From: Arthrobacter antioxidans
GTDB lineage: Bacteria; Actinomycetota; Actinomycetes; Actinomycetales; Micrococcaceae
Length of the DNA stretch: 64,000 nucleotides
Assembly (NCBI RefSeq): GCF_023100725.1
Contig: NZ_CP095501.1
Coordinates: forward strand, 1,240,001-1,304,000
Direction: 5' to 3'
The notes under the pieces were generated by a model that worked only from the letters and a program-made list of their open reading frames with translations, was not told the origin of the DNA and searched no databases. Numbering within the stretch: position 1 is the stretch's first letter; every line of letters starts with the position of its first letter. The position numbers and the translations under genes are program-made. Shown here in pieces: positions 18,677-27,438 of this stretch.

Positions 18677-20016
18677 CTGTTCTGCTGTTCATTGCCGGAG
18701 TGCTCTTCGTCGTCGTCGGGATCGCCGCGTCGATCGCGCTGCACGAGGTGGGCCACCTGGTGCCCGCGAAGCTCTTCCGGGTCCGCGTCACCCAGTACAT
18801 GGTCGGCTTCGGCCCCACCGTCTGGTCGAAACGCCGCGGCGAGACCGAGTACGGGCTCAAGGCGATCCCGGCCGGGGGCTACGTCGCCATGGTGGGCATG
18901 TTCCCGCCCGCGACGACGGAGGCCGGAGCCGTCCGCCAGTCCAGCACCGGCGTCTTCCAGCAACTCTCCGACGACGCGCGGCGGGCCGCCGCCGAGCAGC
19001 TCCAGCCCGGCGACGAGGACCGCGTGTTCTACAAGCTGCCCATCTGGAAGCGCATCATCATCATGCTCGGCGGGCCGCTGATGAACCTCCTGATCGGGAC
19101 CGTCCTCTTCGCGATCCTCATCATGGGCTTCGGTTCCGCGCAGGCCACCACCACGGTCTCCGAGGTGTACCGCTGCGTCGTGCCCGCCAGCCAGCAGGCC
19201 GCCACGGGCCAGACCGACTGCGGACCGGACGACCCGGCCGCGCCCGCGTTCCAGGCGGGTCTGCAGCCCGGTGACCGCGTGGTCGCCTTCGACGGCCGCG
19301 AGGTCACCGGCTGGGACGAGCTGTCCGGCTGGATCAGGGATGCCGCCGGGCGCGAGGTCGCCATCTCCTACGTCCGCGACGGCGAGACCATCGACTCCAG
19401 GATCACCCCCCTGCTGACGGAGCGGCCCGTCGCCGCGGAGGACGGCACGGCGGCGGTCGACGACGACGGCACCGCGCTGACCCGGGAGGTCGGCTTCATC
19501 GGCGTCGGCTCCACGCAGGAGCTCGTGCCCCAGCCGGCCACCGAGGTACTGCCCGCCGTCGGCGACTCCCTCGCGAGCGTGGCCGGCGTGGTGCTGAACC
19601 TGCCGCAGCGCGTGGTCGAGGTGGGTCAGGCGGCGTTCTCGGACGCCCCGCGCGACCCCGAGGGCCCCATCAGCGTGGTCGGCGTCGGCCGGATCGCGGG
19701 GGAGATCTCCGCGATGGAGGAGGTCCCCGTCGCATCCCGTGCCGCGACCCTCATCGGACTGGTCGCGGGCGTGAACCTCGCCCTGTTCGTGTTCAACCTC
19801 ATCCCGCTCCTGCCGCTCGACGGCGGGCACGTGGCCGGAGCGCTATGGGAAGGGCTCCGCCGCGGCGTCGCACGCCTGTTCAAGCGCCCCGATCCGGGCC
19901 CGTTCGACATGGCGAAGCTGCTGCCCCTCACCTACGCCGTCGCGATCCTGCTGATGGGCATGGGTGTCCTGCTGATCTACGCCGACATCGTGAAGCCGGT
20001 CGATCTCTTCGGCTGA
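18673..20016 (+). CDS. RseP-like site-2 intramembrane metalloprotease
   Basis: 447 residues, M50 family (Rip1/RseP type). The zinc motif HEVGH is at residues 24-28 in the first membrane segment; a PDZ domain lies in the middle ([17 protein letters not shown]) and the second active-site motif LLPLDGGH near 380 (Asp383) in the third membrane segment. These proteases cleave anti-sigma factors or other single-pass membrane proteins within the bilayer. GTG start, GAAGGAAAC upstream, four-base overlap with dxr. Gene order dxr-rseP-ispG is widely conserved. Confidence 0.9.
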   Translation: MTVLLFIAGVLFVVVGIAASIALHEVGHLVPAKLFRVRVTQYMVGFGPTVWSKRRGETEYGLKAIPAGGYVAMVGMFPPATTEAGAVRQSSTGVFQQLSDDARRAAAEQLQPGDEDRVFYKLPIWKRIIIMLGGPLMNLLIGTVLFAILIMGFGSAQATTTVSEVYRCVVPASQQAATGQTDCGPDDPAAPAFQAGLQPGDRVVAFDGREVTGWDELSGWIRDAAGREVAISYVRDGETIDSRITPLLTERPVAAEDGTAAVDDDGTALTREVGFIGVGSTQELVPQPATEVLPAVGDSLASVAGVVLNLPQRVVEVGQAAFSDAPRDPEGPISVVGVGRIAGEISAMEEVPVASRAATLIGLVAGVNLALFVFNLIPLLPLDGGHVAGALWEGLRRGVARLFKRPDPGPFDMAKLLPLTYAVAILLMGMGVLLIYADIVKPVDLFG

Positions 20017-20020
20017 TCGG

Positions 20021-20053
20021 TTGTAAAACGGAATTCAACCTCATACGGTTGAA
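20021..20053. promoter_or_regulatory. satD promoter with embedded perfect palindrome
   Basis: TTGTAA (20021-20026) and TACGGT (20044-20049) form a -35/-10 pair with a 17-base spacer. The perfect inverted repeat TTCAACC-N6-GGTTGAA (20034-20053) covers the -10. The -10 ends six bases before the ATG at 20056, so the transcript should be leaderless and the palindrome is a good autoregulatory operator candidate. Confidence 0.65.
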
Positions 20054-20055
20054 GA

Positions 20056-20676
20056 ATGTTCGTCCTCACGATCGACCAGGCGGCCAGCCGTACCTCCCCG
20101 GACCGCATCCCCGAGTTGCTCGCCCTCCTGCGGCCCGTCCAAGCCGTCCTCCCCTGGGAACGCTCGGTGGGGGACGAGGCGCAGGGCGTCCTGGCCGATC
20201 CGGCCGACGTCGTCGACGCCGTCCTGCTGTGCCTCCGCGCAGGGGGCTGGTACGTGGGGATCGGCGTCGGCGTGGTCGAGGAACCCTTCCCGTCCTCGCC
20301 GCGGGAGGGCCGGGGCTCCGCGTTCGTCGCCGCCCGCAGGGCCGTGGACCGGGCCAAGAAGACCGGTGACCGCGCGCCGCTGGCCGTCGAAGGACCGGGC
20401 GGCCACGCCGACGTGGCAGCGGAGGCCGAGGGGGTGCTCGCGCTGCTCGGTCGGCATGTCATGGGGCGCTCCGAGGCGGAGTGGCGCATCCTCGATCTCC
20501 TGCAGCCCGGCGAGCGCGGCACCCAGACCGTCGTCGCGCGGAGCCTCGGCATCAGTCCGCAGGCCGTGAGCAAGGCGGCCGCCCGTGCGGCCTGGCATGA
20601 GGAGCGCACGGTCCGTCAGGCAGTTGCACGCCTCCTGGCCTGGGCGGACCGCCCCGACGGAGTCCTGACCCACTGA
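20056..20676 (+). CDS. SatD-like protein with C-terminal HTH
   Basis: 206 residues. Features recall the SatD family: an N-terminal strand, the GDEAQGVL motif (SatD has GDEFQGLL), a Gly-rich strand YVGIGVGVVEE, then SAFVAARRAVDRAKK. The C-terminus is an HTH (TQTVVARSLGISPQAVSKAA). It is likely a sensor-regulator, function unknown. The next gene encodes a DUF3307-like membrane protein, the usual partner of SatD genes. It starts without Shine-Dalgarno directly under a palindrome-bearing promoter. SatD assignment is by motif recall, so moderately sure. Confidence 0.65.
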   Translation: MFVLTIDQAASRTSPDRIPELLALLRPVQAVLPWERSVGDEAQGVLADPADVVDAVLLCLRAGGWYVGIGVGVVEEPFPSSPREGRGSAFVAARRAVDRAKKTGDRAPLAVEGPGGHADVAAEAEGVLALLGRHVMGRSEAEWRILDLLQPGERGTQTVVARSLGISPQAVSKAAARAAWHEERTVRQAVARLLAWADRPDGVLTH

Positions 20677-20747
20677 AGGGGGTGGCGTGCTGTAGACATG
20701 ACGGACGACGGTGAGCGGCACGGTCGACGACCGTTCAGGAGGTATCG

Positions 20748-21194
20748 GTGGACGCACTGTGGATCGTGGTGGCCCTCGTCGCGGCGGGAGGCCTGGGCTC
20801 GCCCGTCACCATGCTCGTGCTGCGCCTGGCGCGATCGGTGGACACCGCGGAACGGCGCAGGGAACTCCCCGAGCCCGCCGACCAGCCACAGCTCGAGCTG
20901 CCGGAGCCCCCGGCCCACCCACCCCAGGCGCCGATCGACGCCCTGCCCCCGGGCGTGCTCCGCGGCGGACTGGTCATCGGTGTGCTCGAGCGCCTCGCCG
21001 TGACCGTCGCCATCCTCGGCGGCCAGCCCGTCGCCATCGCCTACGTCGTGGCGGTCAAGGCCCTCGGGCGCTACGCCGAGCTGAAGGAGACCCCCGCCGC
21101 GGCGGAGCGGTTCATCATCGGCACGCTGACCTCCCTGCTGTGGGCCGCCGGTGTCGCGACGATCGTCAAGGCCTACCTGCTGGGAGTCACGTAG
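20748..21194 (+). CDS. DUF3307-like (C-terminal part) membrane protein
   Basis: 148 residues. One N-terminal membrane segment, a Pro/Glu-rich linker (about 38-65), then a hydrophobic module with GVLERLAVTVAILGGQP, AVKALGRYAELKE and RFIIGTLTSLLWA, resembling the C-terminal half of DUF3307 membrane proteins that accompany SatD. It is shorter than usual (about 240), so the N-terminal DUF3307 part is missing or diverged. GTG start with a perfect AGGAGGT four bases upstream. Likely the partner or target of the SatD-like gene. Confidence 0.6.
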   Translation: MDALWIVVALVAAGGLGSPVTMLVLRLARSVDTAERRRELPEPADQPQLELPEPPAHPPQAPIDALPPGVLRGGLVIGVLERLAVTVAILGGQPVAIAYVVAVKALGRYAELKETPAAAERFIIGTLTSLLWAAGVATIVKAYLLGVT

Positions 21195-21197
21195 GGT
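21192..21197 (+). promoter_or_regulatory. -10 box TAGGGT for a probably leaderless yciI-like mRNA
   Basis: TAGGGT overlaps the stop codon of the preceding gene and ends seven bases before the ATG at 21205, without any Shine-Dalgarno. Confidence 0.45.
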
Positions 21198-21204
21198 GAA
21201 AGCC

Positions 21205-21495
21205 ATGAGTATCTTCGCCGTCGAGTACGTATACAACCCCGACCACGACCACCTCCGCGTCGAGCACCGCCCGGCACACCGCCAATGGCTCGAAGGACTC
21301 GTCGGCGACGGCCGCGTCCTCGCCTCCGGTCCCTTCGCCGACGGCACCGGGGCGCTCCTGCTCTTCGCCTCCGCGACCGAGGCCGATCTCAACCAGCTCG
21401 TGAGCGAGGACCCGTTCGCGCAGGCCGGGGCGATCTCCGCCGTCAAGACCACCGCGTGGAACCCCGTGATCGGAGCCTTCAGGGACCTCGTGTGA
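21205..21495 (+). CDS. YciI-like protein
   Basis: 96 residues, ferredoxin-like YCII fold: N-terminal FAVEYVYNP, then EHRPAHRQWLEGLVGDGRVLASGPF with the conserved His and the DG-x-G loop, and the paired FVEDPF-type strand here as VSEDPFAQAGAI. YciI-like proteins are thought to be small enzymes or dimer modules; the substrate is unknown. The start is fixed by the first ATG after the -10 box; upstream in-frame codons lie inside the previous gene. Confidence 0.8.
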   Translation: MSIFAVEYVYNPDHDHLRVEHRPAHRQWLEGLVGDGRVLASGPFADGTGALLLFASATEADLNQLVSEDPFAQAGAISAVKTTAWNPVIGAFRDLV

Positions 21496-21584
21496 CCTGC
21501 GTCCCGGCAGGACGACGCAGCGTCCGGCCGGGTGGATAATGAAACCAAGTATGTCGTCACACGTGCGGCCAGGGCCGCCAGCAT

Positions 21585-21590
21585 GGAGGA
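21585..21590 (+). promoter_or_regulatory. Ribosome-binding site deciding the ispG start
   Basis: GGAGGA four bases before TTG 21595 selects that codon over in-frame ATG 21583, which falls on the Shine-Dalgarno itself. Confidence 0.7.
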
Positions 21591-21594
21591 TGTT

Positions 21595-22761
21595 TTGACC
21601 TCGGTCAACCTAGGAATGCCAGCAGCACCGCCGCCCGTCCTCGCTCCCCGGCGCAAGACCCGCCAGATCAAGGTCGGCTCGGTAGGGGTCGGATCCGATT
21701 CCCCGATCAGCATCCAGTCGATGACGACGACGCCGACCACGGACATCAACGCGACCCTCCAGCAGATCGCCGAACTGACGGCCACCGGCTGCGACATCGT
21801 CCGGGTCGCCTGCCCCTCGGCGGACGACGCCGCGGCACTGCCGATCATCGCGAAGAAGTCCCAGATCCCGGTGATCGCGGACATCCACTTCCAGCCGAAG
21901 TACGTGTTCGCCGCGATCGACGCCGGCTGCGCGGCCGTCCGCGTCAACCCGGGCAACATCCGCAAGTTCGACGACCAGGTCAAGCAGATCGCCGACGCCG
22001 CGAAGGCCGCCGGCACCTCGATCCGCATCGGTGTCAACGCGGGATCCCTCGACCCGCGCCTCATGGAGAAGTACGGGAAGGCCACCCCGGAGGCGCTCGT
22101 CGAATCGGCCGTCTGGGAGGCGTCCCTGTTCGAGGAGCACGACTTCCACGATTTCAAGATCTCCGTGAAGCACAACGACCCCGTGATCATGGTCCGGGCG
22201 TACGAGCTCCTCGCCGAGCGCGGCGACTGGCCCCTGCACCTCGGCGTGACCGAGGCCGGGCCGGCCTTCCAGGGCACCATCAAGTCCGCCACCGCGTTCG
22301 GCGCGCTCCTGTCCAAGGGCATCGGCGACACCATCCGCGTCTCCCTCTCCGCACCGCCGGTCGAGGAGATCAAGGTGGGCAACCAGATCCTCCAGTCCCT
22401 CAACCTGCGCCCCCGCAAGCTCGAGATCGTGTCCTGCCCCTCGTGCGGCCGGGCGCAGGTGGACGTCTACACGCTCGCCGAGGAAGTGACCGCCGGCCTC
22501 GAAGGCATGGAGGTCCCGCTGCGCGTGGCCGTGATGGGCTGCGTCGTCAACGGACCCGGTGAGGCACGCGAGGCCGACCTCGGCGTCGCCTCCGGCAACG
22601 GCAAGGGACAGATCTTCGTCAGGGGCGAGGTCATCAAGACCGTGCCCGAGGACCAGATCGTGGAGACGCTGATCGAGGAAGCCATGCGGCTCGCGGAGGA
22701 GATGGGGGAGGCTGATGGCGAAACTGCTGGCCAGGGTGGCCCCATGGTTACCGTTAGCTAG
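21595..22761 (+). CDS. ispG: 4-hydroxy-3-methylbut-2-enyl diphosphate synthase
   Basis: 388 residues from a TTG start. TIM-barrel N-terminus ([27 protein letters not shown]) and C-terminal iron-sulfur domain with SCPSCGR and [10 protein letters not shown], which supply the [4Fe-4S] cysteines. It converts MEcPP to HMBPP near the end of the MEP pathway. The N-terminal [20 protein letters not shown] is typical of Micrococcaceae IspG and supports the TTG start. The 3' end overlaps the following acetyltransferase gene by 47 bases. Confidence 0.93.
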   Translation: MTSVNLGMPAAPPPVLAPRRKTRQIKVGSVGVGSDSPISIQSMTTTPTTDINATLQQIAELTATGCDIVRVACPSADDAAALPIIAKKSQIPVIADIHFQPKYVFAAIDAGCAAVRVNPGNIRKFDDQVKQIADAAKAAGTSIRIGVNAGSLDPRLMEKYGKATPEALVESAVWEASLFEEHDFHDFKISVKHNDPVIMVRAYELLAERGDWPLHLGVTEAGPAFQGTIKSATAFGALLSKGIGDTIRVSLSAPPVEEIKVGNQILQSLNLRPRKLEIVSCPSCGRAQVDVYTLAEEVTAGLEGMEVPLRVAVMGCVVNGPGEAREADLGVASGNGKGQIFVRGEVIKTVPEDQIVETLIEEAMRLAEEMGEADGETAGQGGPMVTVS

Positions 22762-23617
22762 GCCCCAGCCCGACCCGGAAGGGCCGTGGTCCTTCCGGGT
22801 GCTCGGCGAAGCCGACACCCCGGACCTCTGGGGCCTCGTCAACGCGGACCCCGTGGCCAACGTCTTCGTCGCCTCGCACCTCGAGGCGACGGGCAGCGCC
22901 GCGCCGTCGTTCGCCGGCGGCGAGGTCATCGGGATGTTCCGCCACCACGAGCTCCGCGCCGCCTGCTGGGCCGGGGTCAACCTCGTCCCGGTCGGCGTGA
23001 CCGACGAGACCGGCGCCATCTTCGGCGACCACCTCGGCCGCTCGGGGCGCACCTTCTCCTCGATCTTCGGCCTGTCCGAGGGTGTGATGGACCTGTGGTC
23101 CACGCTCGAGGACTACAGCGCGGAGCCGTTCGACGTCCGGCCCACCCAGCCGCTCATGGCCATCGACACGGACCCCCTCATCACCCCCGCACCCGATCTG
23201 CGCTTCACGCGTCCCGAGGAACTCGACCGCCTGCTGCCCGCCTGTGCCGCGATGTTCGAGGAGGAAGTGGGCTACTCGCCGTTCATCGGCGGGTCCGACC
23301 ACTACCGCCGGCGGGTCGCCTCCCTGATCGGCCGCCGGCATTCGCTCGCCGCGTTCGACGACGACGGCACCGTGATCTTCAAGGCCGAACTCGGCACCGT
23401 GTCCTCGCAGGCCGTCCAGGTGCAGGGGGTCTGGGTGAACCCCGACCACCGCGGCCGGGGGCTCAGCGCCGCCTACATGGCCGGCGTCGTCGTCGCCGCC
23501 CGCTCCCTCGCGCCCACCGTGAGCCTCTACGTGAACTCGTACAACGCGCGCGCCATCGCGGCCTACAAGCGCGTGGGCTTCGAGCAGGTGGACACCTTCG
23601 CGACGATCCTCTTCTGA
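22715..23617 (+). CDS. GNAT acetyltransferase with DUF4081 N-terminal domain
   Basis: 300 residues. The N-terminal half resembles DUF4081 ([20 protein letters not shown]); the C-terminal half is a GNAT domain with [20 protein letters not shown] as acetyl-CoA loop and [16 protein letters not shown]. The substrate is unknown. ATG 22715, preceded by GGGGGAGG, lies inside ispG, giving an unusually long 47-base overlap and probable translational coupling. Found between ispG and proS in related genomes by recollection. Confidence 0.82.
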   Translation: MAKLLARVAPWLPLARPQPDPEGPWSFRVLGEADTPDLWGLVNADPVANVFVASHLEATGSAAPSFAGGEVIGMFRHHELRAACWAGVNLVPVGVTDETGAIFGDHLGRSGRTFSSIFGLSEGVMDLWSTLEDYSAEPFDVRPTQPLMAIDTDPLITPAPDLRFTRPEELDRLLPACAAMFEEEVGYSPFIGGSDHYRRRVASLIGRRHSLAAFDDDGTVIFKAELGTVSSQAVQVQGVWVNPDHRGRGLSAAYMAGVVVAARSLAPTVSLYVNSYNARAIAAYKRVGFEQVDTFATILF

Positions 23618-23664
23618 GGACGGGTCCGTCGCGACGGCGACGGCGGCGGGGTGTGCGGACCGGC

Positions 23665-23704
23665 TAGATTGGTACCTGTTGTCTCCCGCCGGACGGCGGG
23701 GGAG
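23665..23704 (+). promoter_or_regulatory. proS promoter -10 and leader hairpin
   Basis: TAGATT (23665-23670) is a plausible -10. Downstream, CTCCCGCC (23683-23690) pairs with GGCGGG-g-GAG (23695-23704) over a GGAC loop. The 5' leader to proS would be about 80 bases. Confidence 0.4.
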
Positions 23705-23757
23705 TGGATGGCAGTGCTCGATCAAGCAGCGCCCGATGAATACGAACGGACACCCGC

Positions 23758-25557
23758 GTGGTCTTACGACTCTCGACCCTTTTCCTGCGCACCCTGCGTG
23801 ACGATCCAGCCGACGCCGAAGTCGCCAGCCACCGCCTCCTGGTCCGGGCCGGCTACATCCGGCGCGCGGCCCCCGGCATCTACAGCTGGCTGCCCCTGGG
23901 CCTGAAGGTCCTCGCCCGCGTGGAGGGGATCATCCGCGAGGAGATGGAGGCCATGGGCGCCCAGGAGGTCCACTTCCCGGCGCTGCTGCCCAGGGAGCCC
24001 TACGAGACGACGAACCGCTGGACCGAGTACGGCGAGGGCCTGTTCCGGCTCCAGGACCGCAAGGGAGCTGACTACCTCCTGGCGCCGACGCACGAGGAGA
24101 TGTTCACGCTGCTCGTGAAGGACCTGTACAGCTCGTACAAGGACCTGCCGCTGAGCCTGTTCCAGATCCAGACCAAGTACCGCGACGAGGCACGCCCGCG
24201 GGCCGGGCTCCTCCGTGGACGCGAGTTCATCATGAAGGACTCCTACTCCTTCGACATCGACGACGAGGGACTCGAGGCCAGCTACCAGCTCCACCGGGCG
24301 GCCTACCTGCGCATCTTCGAGCGGCTGGGCCTCGAGGTCATCCCCGTGATGGCGACCGCCGGCGCGATGGGCGGCTCGAAGAGCGAGGAGTTCCTGCACC
24401 CCACGCCCATCGGCGAGGACACCTTCGTCCGCTCGGCCGGCGGCTACACCGCGAACGTCGAGGCCGTCACCACCGTGGTCCCCGACGCCGTCGACCACTC
24501 GGATGCTCCGGCGGCCGAGGTGCGCGACACCCCGGACACGCCGACCATCGAGACGCTCGTGGCCGCCGCCAATGCCATGGCCGTCCGTGAGGACCGTCCC
24601 TGGACCGCCGCGGACACCCTGAAGAACGTCGTCCTCGCCGCCGTCCTGCCCACCGGGGCGCGCGAGATCGTCGTCGTCGGTGTGCCCGGCGACCGCACCG
24701 TGGACCTCAAGCGCATCGAGGCGAACATCGCGGGCCATCTGGAGACCGGCGGTGAGGTGGCCGTCGAGGCCGCCACCGAGGACGACCTCAAGAAGCACCC
24801 GGGGCTCGTGAAGGGCTACATCGGCCCGGGCCTGACGCCTGACGCCGCCGTCCTCGGGGCCGAGTCCGCCACGGGCCTGCGCTACCTCGTGGACCCCCGC
24901 GTGGTCAGCGGCACCGCATGGATCACGGGTGCCAACGAGCACGGGAAGCACGTGTTCGGCCTGGTCGCCGGCCGCGACTTCACCTGGGACGGCGTGGTCG
25001 AGGCCGTCGAGGTGCGCGAGGGCGACGAGGCTCCCGACGGCTCGGGACCGCTGGTCGCGGCCCGCGGCATCGAGATGGGGCACATCTTCCAGCTCGGACG
25101 GAAGTACGCCGACGCGCTGGGCCTGAAGGTCCTCGACCGCAACGGCAAGCTCGCCACGGTGACCATGGGCTCCTACGGCGTCGGCGTGACGCGCGCCCTC
25201 GCGGCCCTCGCCGAGGCGAACCACGACGACCGCGGCATCATCTGGCCCCGCAACGTGGCGCCCGCCGACGTGCACATCGTCGCCACCGGCAAGGGCACCG
25301 AGGTCTTCGAGGCCGCCGAGAAGCTCGCGGCGGAGCTCGAGTCCTCCGGCCTGACCGTGCTGTACGACGACCGCCCCAAGGTCTCCCCGGGGGTGAAGTT
25401 CGGCGACGCCGAGCTCATCGGCGTGCCCACCATCGTCGTCGTCGGGCGCGGGCTCGCGGACGGCGTGCTCGAGGTCAAGGACCGGCGCACCGGCGAGGCG
25501 CAGAACGTGGCCGTCGACGAGGCCGCCGCGCTGCTGCGCGAACTCACCGCGCACTGA
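23758..25557 (+). CDS. proS: Prolyl-tRNA synthetase
   Basis: 599 residues, bacterial-type ProRS with the INS editing insertion between the class II catalytic motifs (about residues 220-400). Landmarks: [20 protein letters not shown], the motif 2 region with [16 protein letters not shown], motif 3 GSYGVGVTR, and a C-terminal anticodon-binding domain. It charges tRNA-Pro and clears mischarged alanine. The GTG start matches the conserved N-terminus [13 protein letters not shown]; its own ribosome site is weak (GAACGGA), see the leader ORF noted in the findings. Confidence 0.94.
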   Translation: MVLRLSTLFLRTLRDDPADAEVASHRLLVRAGYIRRAAPGIYSWLPLGLKVLARVEGIIREEMEAMGAQEVHFPALLPREPYETTNRWTEYGEGLFRLQDRKGADYLLAPTHEEMFTLLVKDLYSSYKDLPLSLFQIQTKYRDEARPRAGLLRGREFIMKDSYSFDIDDEGLEASYQLHRAAYLRIFERLGLEVIPVMATAGAMGGSKSEEFLHPTPIGEDTFVRSAGGYTANVEAVTTVVPDAVDHSDAPAAEVRDTPDTPTIETLVAAANAMAVREDRPWTAADTLKNVVLAAVLPTGAREIVVVGVPGDRTVDLKRIEANIAGHLETGGEVAVEAATEDDLKKHPGLVKGYIGPGLTPDAAVLGAESATGLRYLVDPRVVSGTAWITGANEHGKHVFGLVAGRDFTWDGVVEAVEVREGDEAPDGSGPLVAARGIEMGHIFQLGRKYADALGLKVLDRNGKLATVTMGSYGVGVTRALAALAEANHDDRGIIWPRNVAPADVHIVATGKGTEVFEAAEKLAAELESSGLTVLYDDRPKVSPGVKFGDAELIGVPTIVVVGRGLADGVLEVKDRRTGEAQNVAVDEAAALLRELTAH

Positions 25558-25559
25558 CC

Positions 25560-26375
25560 TTGGGAGGTTCGGGACTCGAGGAGCTGCACCTCGCCACGAT
25601 CCTGCTGGTGCTCGTCGCCGGATACGCCGCCGGTTGGGTGGACGCCGTCGTAGGCGGCGGAGGCCTGCTGCAGCTGCCGGCGCTGCTCCTCGTCCCCGGC
25701 ATCGCGCCCGTGGAGGCCCTGGCCACCAACAAGATGGGATCCATCTTCGGCACGACGACGAGCGCCATCACCTACTACCGGCGCGCCCATCCGGACCTGC
25801 GGACGGCGCTGCCGATGGCGGGAGTGGCCCTCATGGGCAGCTTCGGCGGGGCCGTGCTGGCGTCCTCGCTGCCGTCGTCGGTCTTCAAGCCGATCATCGT
25901 GGTGGCGCTCATCGCCGTCGCGGTGTTCACCGCGCTGAAGCCCACCGTCGGGACGCTCACCGAGCTGCGGTACCAGGGGGCCCGGCACTACGGGACGGCG
26001 TGTGCGATCGGGCTCGTCATCGGCTTCTACGACGGACTGATCGGCCCCGGCACCGGGTCCTTCCTGATCATCGCGATGGTCACGCTGCTGGGCTACAACT
26101 TCCTCGGCGCCAGTGCGAAGGCCAAGATCGTGAACATGGCGACCAACTTCGGCGCCCTCATGTTCTTCCTGCCCAGCGGGTCCCTCCTGTGGGGCCTCGG
26201 GCTGCTGCTGGGCGTCGCGAACATGGCCGGCGGCTACACCGGCTCGCGCATGGCCATCAGCCAGGGCAGCCGCTTCATCAGGATCGTGTTCCTCCTCGTC
26301 GTCGGCGCCCTGATCGTCAAGCTCGGCTACGACGTGTGGGTCGAGAACGTCCGCCCGCTGGTGGCAGGAGGCTGA
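25560..26375 (+). CDS. TSUP-family membrane transporter (TauE/SafE)
   Basis: About 271 residues with 7-8 hydrophobic segments and the two TauE/SafE repeats: GWVDAVVGGGGLLQLPAL near the N-terminus and GFYDGLIGPGTGSFL in the second half. TSUP proteins export or import sulfonates, sulfite or other organic anions; the substrate is not predictable. The start is uncertain: TTG 25560, just after the proS stop, is in frame but has no Shine-Dalgarno, and GGGAGG at 25562-25567 points to a later start for which no standard codon is well placed. Confidence 0.8.
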   Translation: MGGSGLEELHLATILLVLVAGYAAGWVDAVVGGGGLLQLPALLLVPGIAPVEALATNKMGSIFGTTTSAITYYRRAHPDLRTALPMAGVALMGSFGGAVLASSLPSSVFKPIIVVALIAVAVFTALKPTVGTLTELRYQGARHYGTACAIGLVIGFYDGLIGPGTGSFLIIAMVTLLGYNFLGASAKAKIVNMATNFGALMFFLPSGSLLWGLGLLLGVANMAGGYTGSRMAISQGSRFIRIVFLLVVGALIVKLGYDVWVENVRPLVAGG

Positions 26376-26391
26376 CGGCCGCCCGCGCCCG

Positions 26392-27438
26392 TCAGAGGGA
26401 CGGCAGCGCTCCGACCGGCGGCAGGCCGTCCAGCGTCCGGCCCAGGACGGAGCTCGCCACCCACAGCGACCGCTGCGCGTCCCCGGGGAGGCCGTGGCCG
26501 AGGTAGGACAGCGCATTGCGGACCTCGCGGACCACGGTCCAGCCCCGGGCCAGCTCCGCGTCGAGGCCCGCGGCCTCCGCCAGCGCCCGGCAGTGCGCCT
26601 GCAGGTGACCGGCAGGATCGCCGGCGTCGAGCTCGTCGAGCCTGTTCCACAGCATGGGCGCCACCGCGTACTCCGCGTCACCCAGCACGGGCTTCGGGTC
26701 GATCGCGACGAAGTCCCCGAGCCGGTCCGGCGACGTCGGAAGGAGGTTGTCGTAGTGCAGGTCCGTGTGCACGAGGACGTCGCGCTCCGACCGTCGGCCG
26801 ATGACCCCGCGCGACTGGCAGACCTCCAGCGCGGCCTCCATGAGCCAGCGCGGGAACGGTTCGCCGAGCTCGTCCCATTGTGCGGGGAGCGTGTCCGTCC
26901 ACTGCTCGGCCTCGGACGCCAGGTGGGGGAAGGCCGCCCAGGGTGCGCTCGTGCCTGCCCGGAGGCAGAGCCGCCGCAGGACCTCGCCCCACGGTGCGGG
27001 CGTCTCGTCGAGCGGCACGTCCCGCAGCGAGTGGTCCCCGTCGAGACGCTGCAGCAGCAGGGCGTATTCGGGGCGAGACGACGCCAGCAGGCGGACCGCG
27101 CCCGTCCCGTCCCACAGCTCCAGCGCGTCGGGCTCGGGCAGGGCTTCATCGTGGGGGATGCTCAGTTTGAGGACGGCGTGGGGCGCATCACTGTCGCGGC
27201 GCAGTACCGGCACGACGACGGCGCACCGCCCGGCCCACGCGGCCTGCCCGGGCTGGAGGTCGAGGGCCAGGTCCCAGGCGTCGAGTCTGTCCGCCAGCAG
27301 ACCGTGCCAGGCGCGCGTCCATCGGGCGCCGCCGTCGATCGTCGCCGCGGACCGGACGAGGGCCGGCGGGAGATCCGGGAGAGCCGTGACCCGGTCGGGG
27401 GCCGTGGACCGTCCGCCCGCGCCGGCTTCGCTAGCCAC
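26392..27438 (-). CDS. Aminoglycoside/streptomycin 6-phosphotransferase-like kinase
   Basis: 348 residues of the APH(6)/fructosamine-kinase superfamily. The catalytic loop is VHTDLHYDNLL (Brenner-type motif) and AIDPKPVLGDAEYAVAPML supplies the metal-binding Asp and the typical APH(6) strand. The family phosphorylates streptomycin or small metabolites; chromosomal copies in soil actinobacteria are often of unknown substrate, so resistance cannot be claimed. GTG 27438, with GGAG upstream, overlaps the stop of the DUF4439 gene by 8 bases, indicating one operon. Confidence 0.78.
   Translation of the reverse strand: MASEAGAGGRSTAPDRVTALPDLPPALVRSAATIDGGARWTRAWHGLLADRLDAWDLALDLQPGQAAWAGRCAVVVPVLRRDSDAPHAVLKLSIPHDEALPEPDALELWDGTGAVRLLASSRPEYALLLQRLDGDHSLRDVPLDETPAPWGEVLRRLCLRAGTSAPWAAFPHLASEAEQWTDTLPAQWDELGEPFPRWLMEAALEVCQSRGVIGRRSERDVLVHTDLHYDNLLPTSPDRLGDFVAIDPKPVLGDAEYAVAPMLWNRLDELDAGDPAGHLQAHCRALAEAAGLDAELARGWTVVREVRNALSYLGHGLPGDAQRSLWVASSVLGRTLDGLPPVGALPSL

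Noticed and set aside
26392..27438. Streptomycin resistance gene
   Set aside because: The kinase family is right, but no mobile element or resistance context is present and the substrate cannot be told from sequence.
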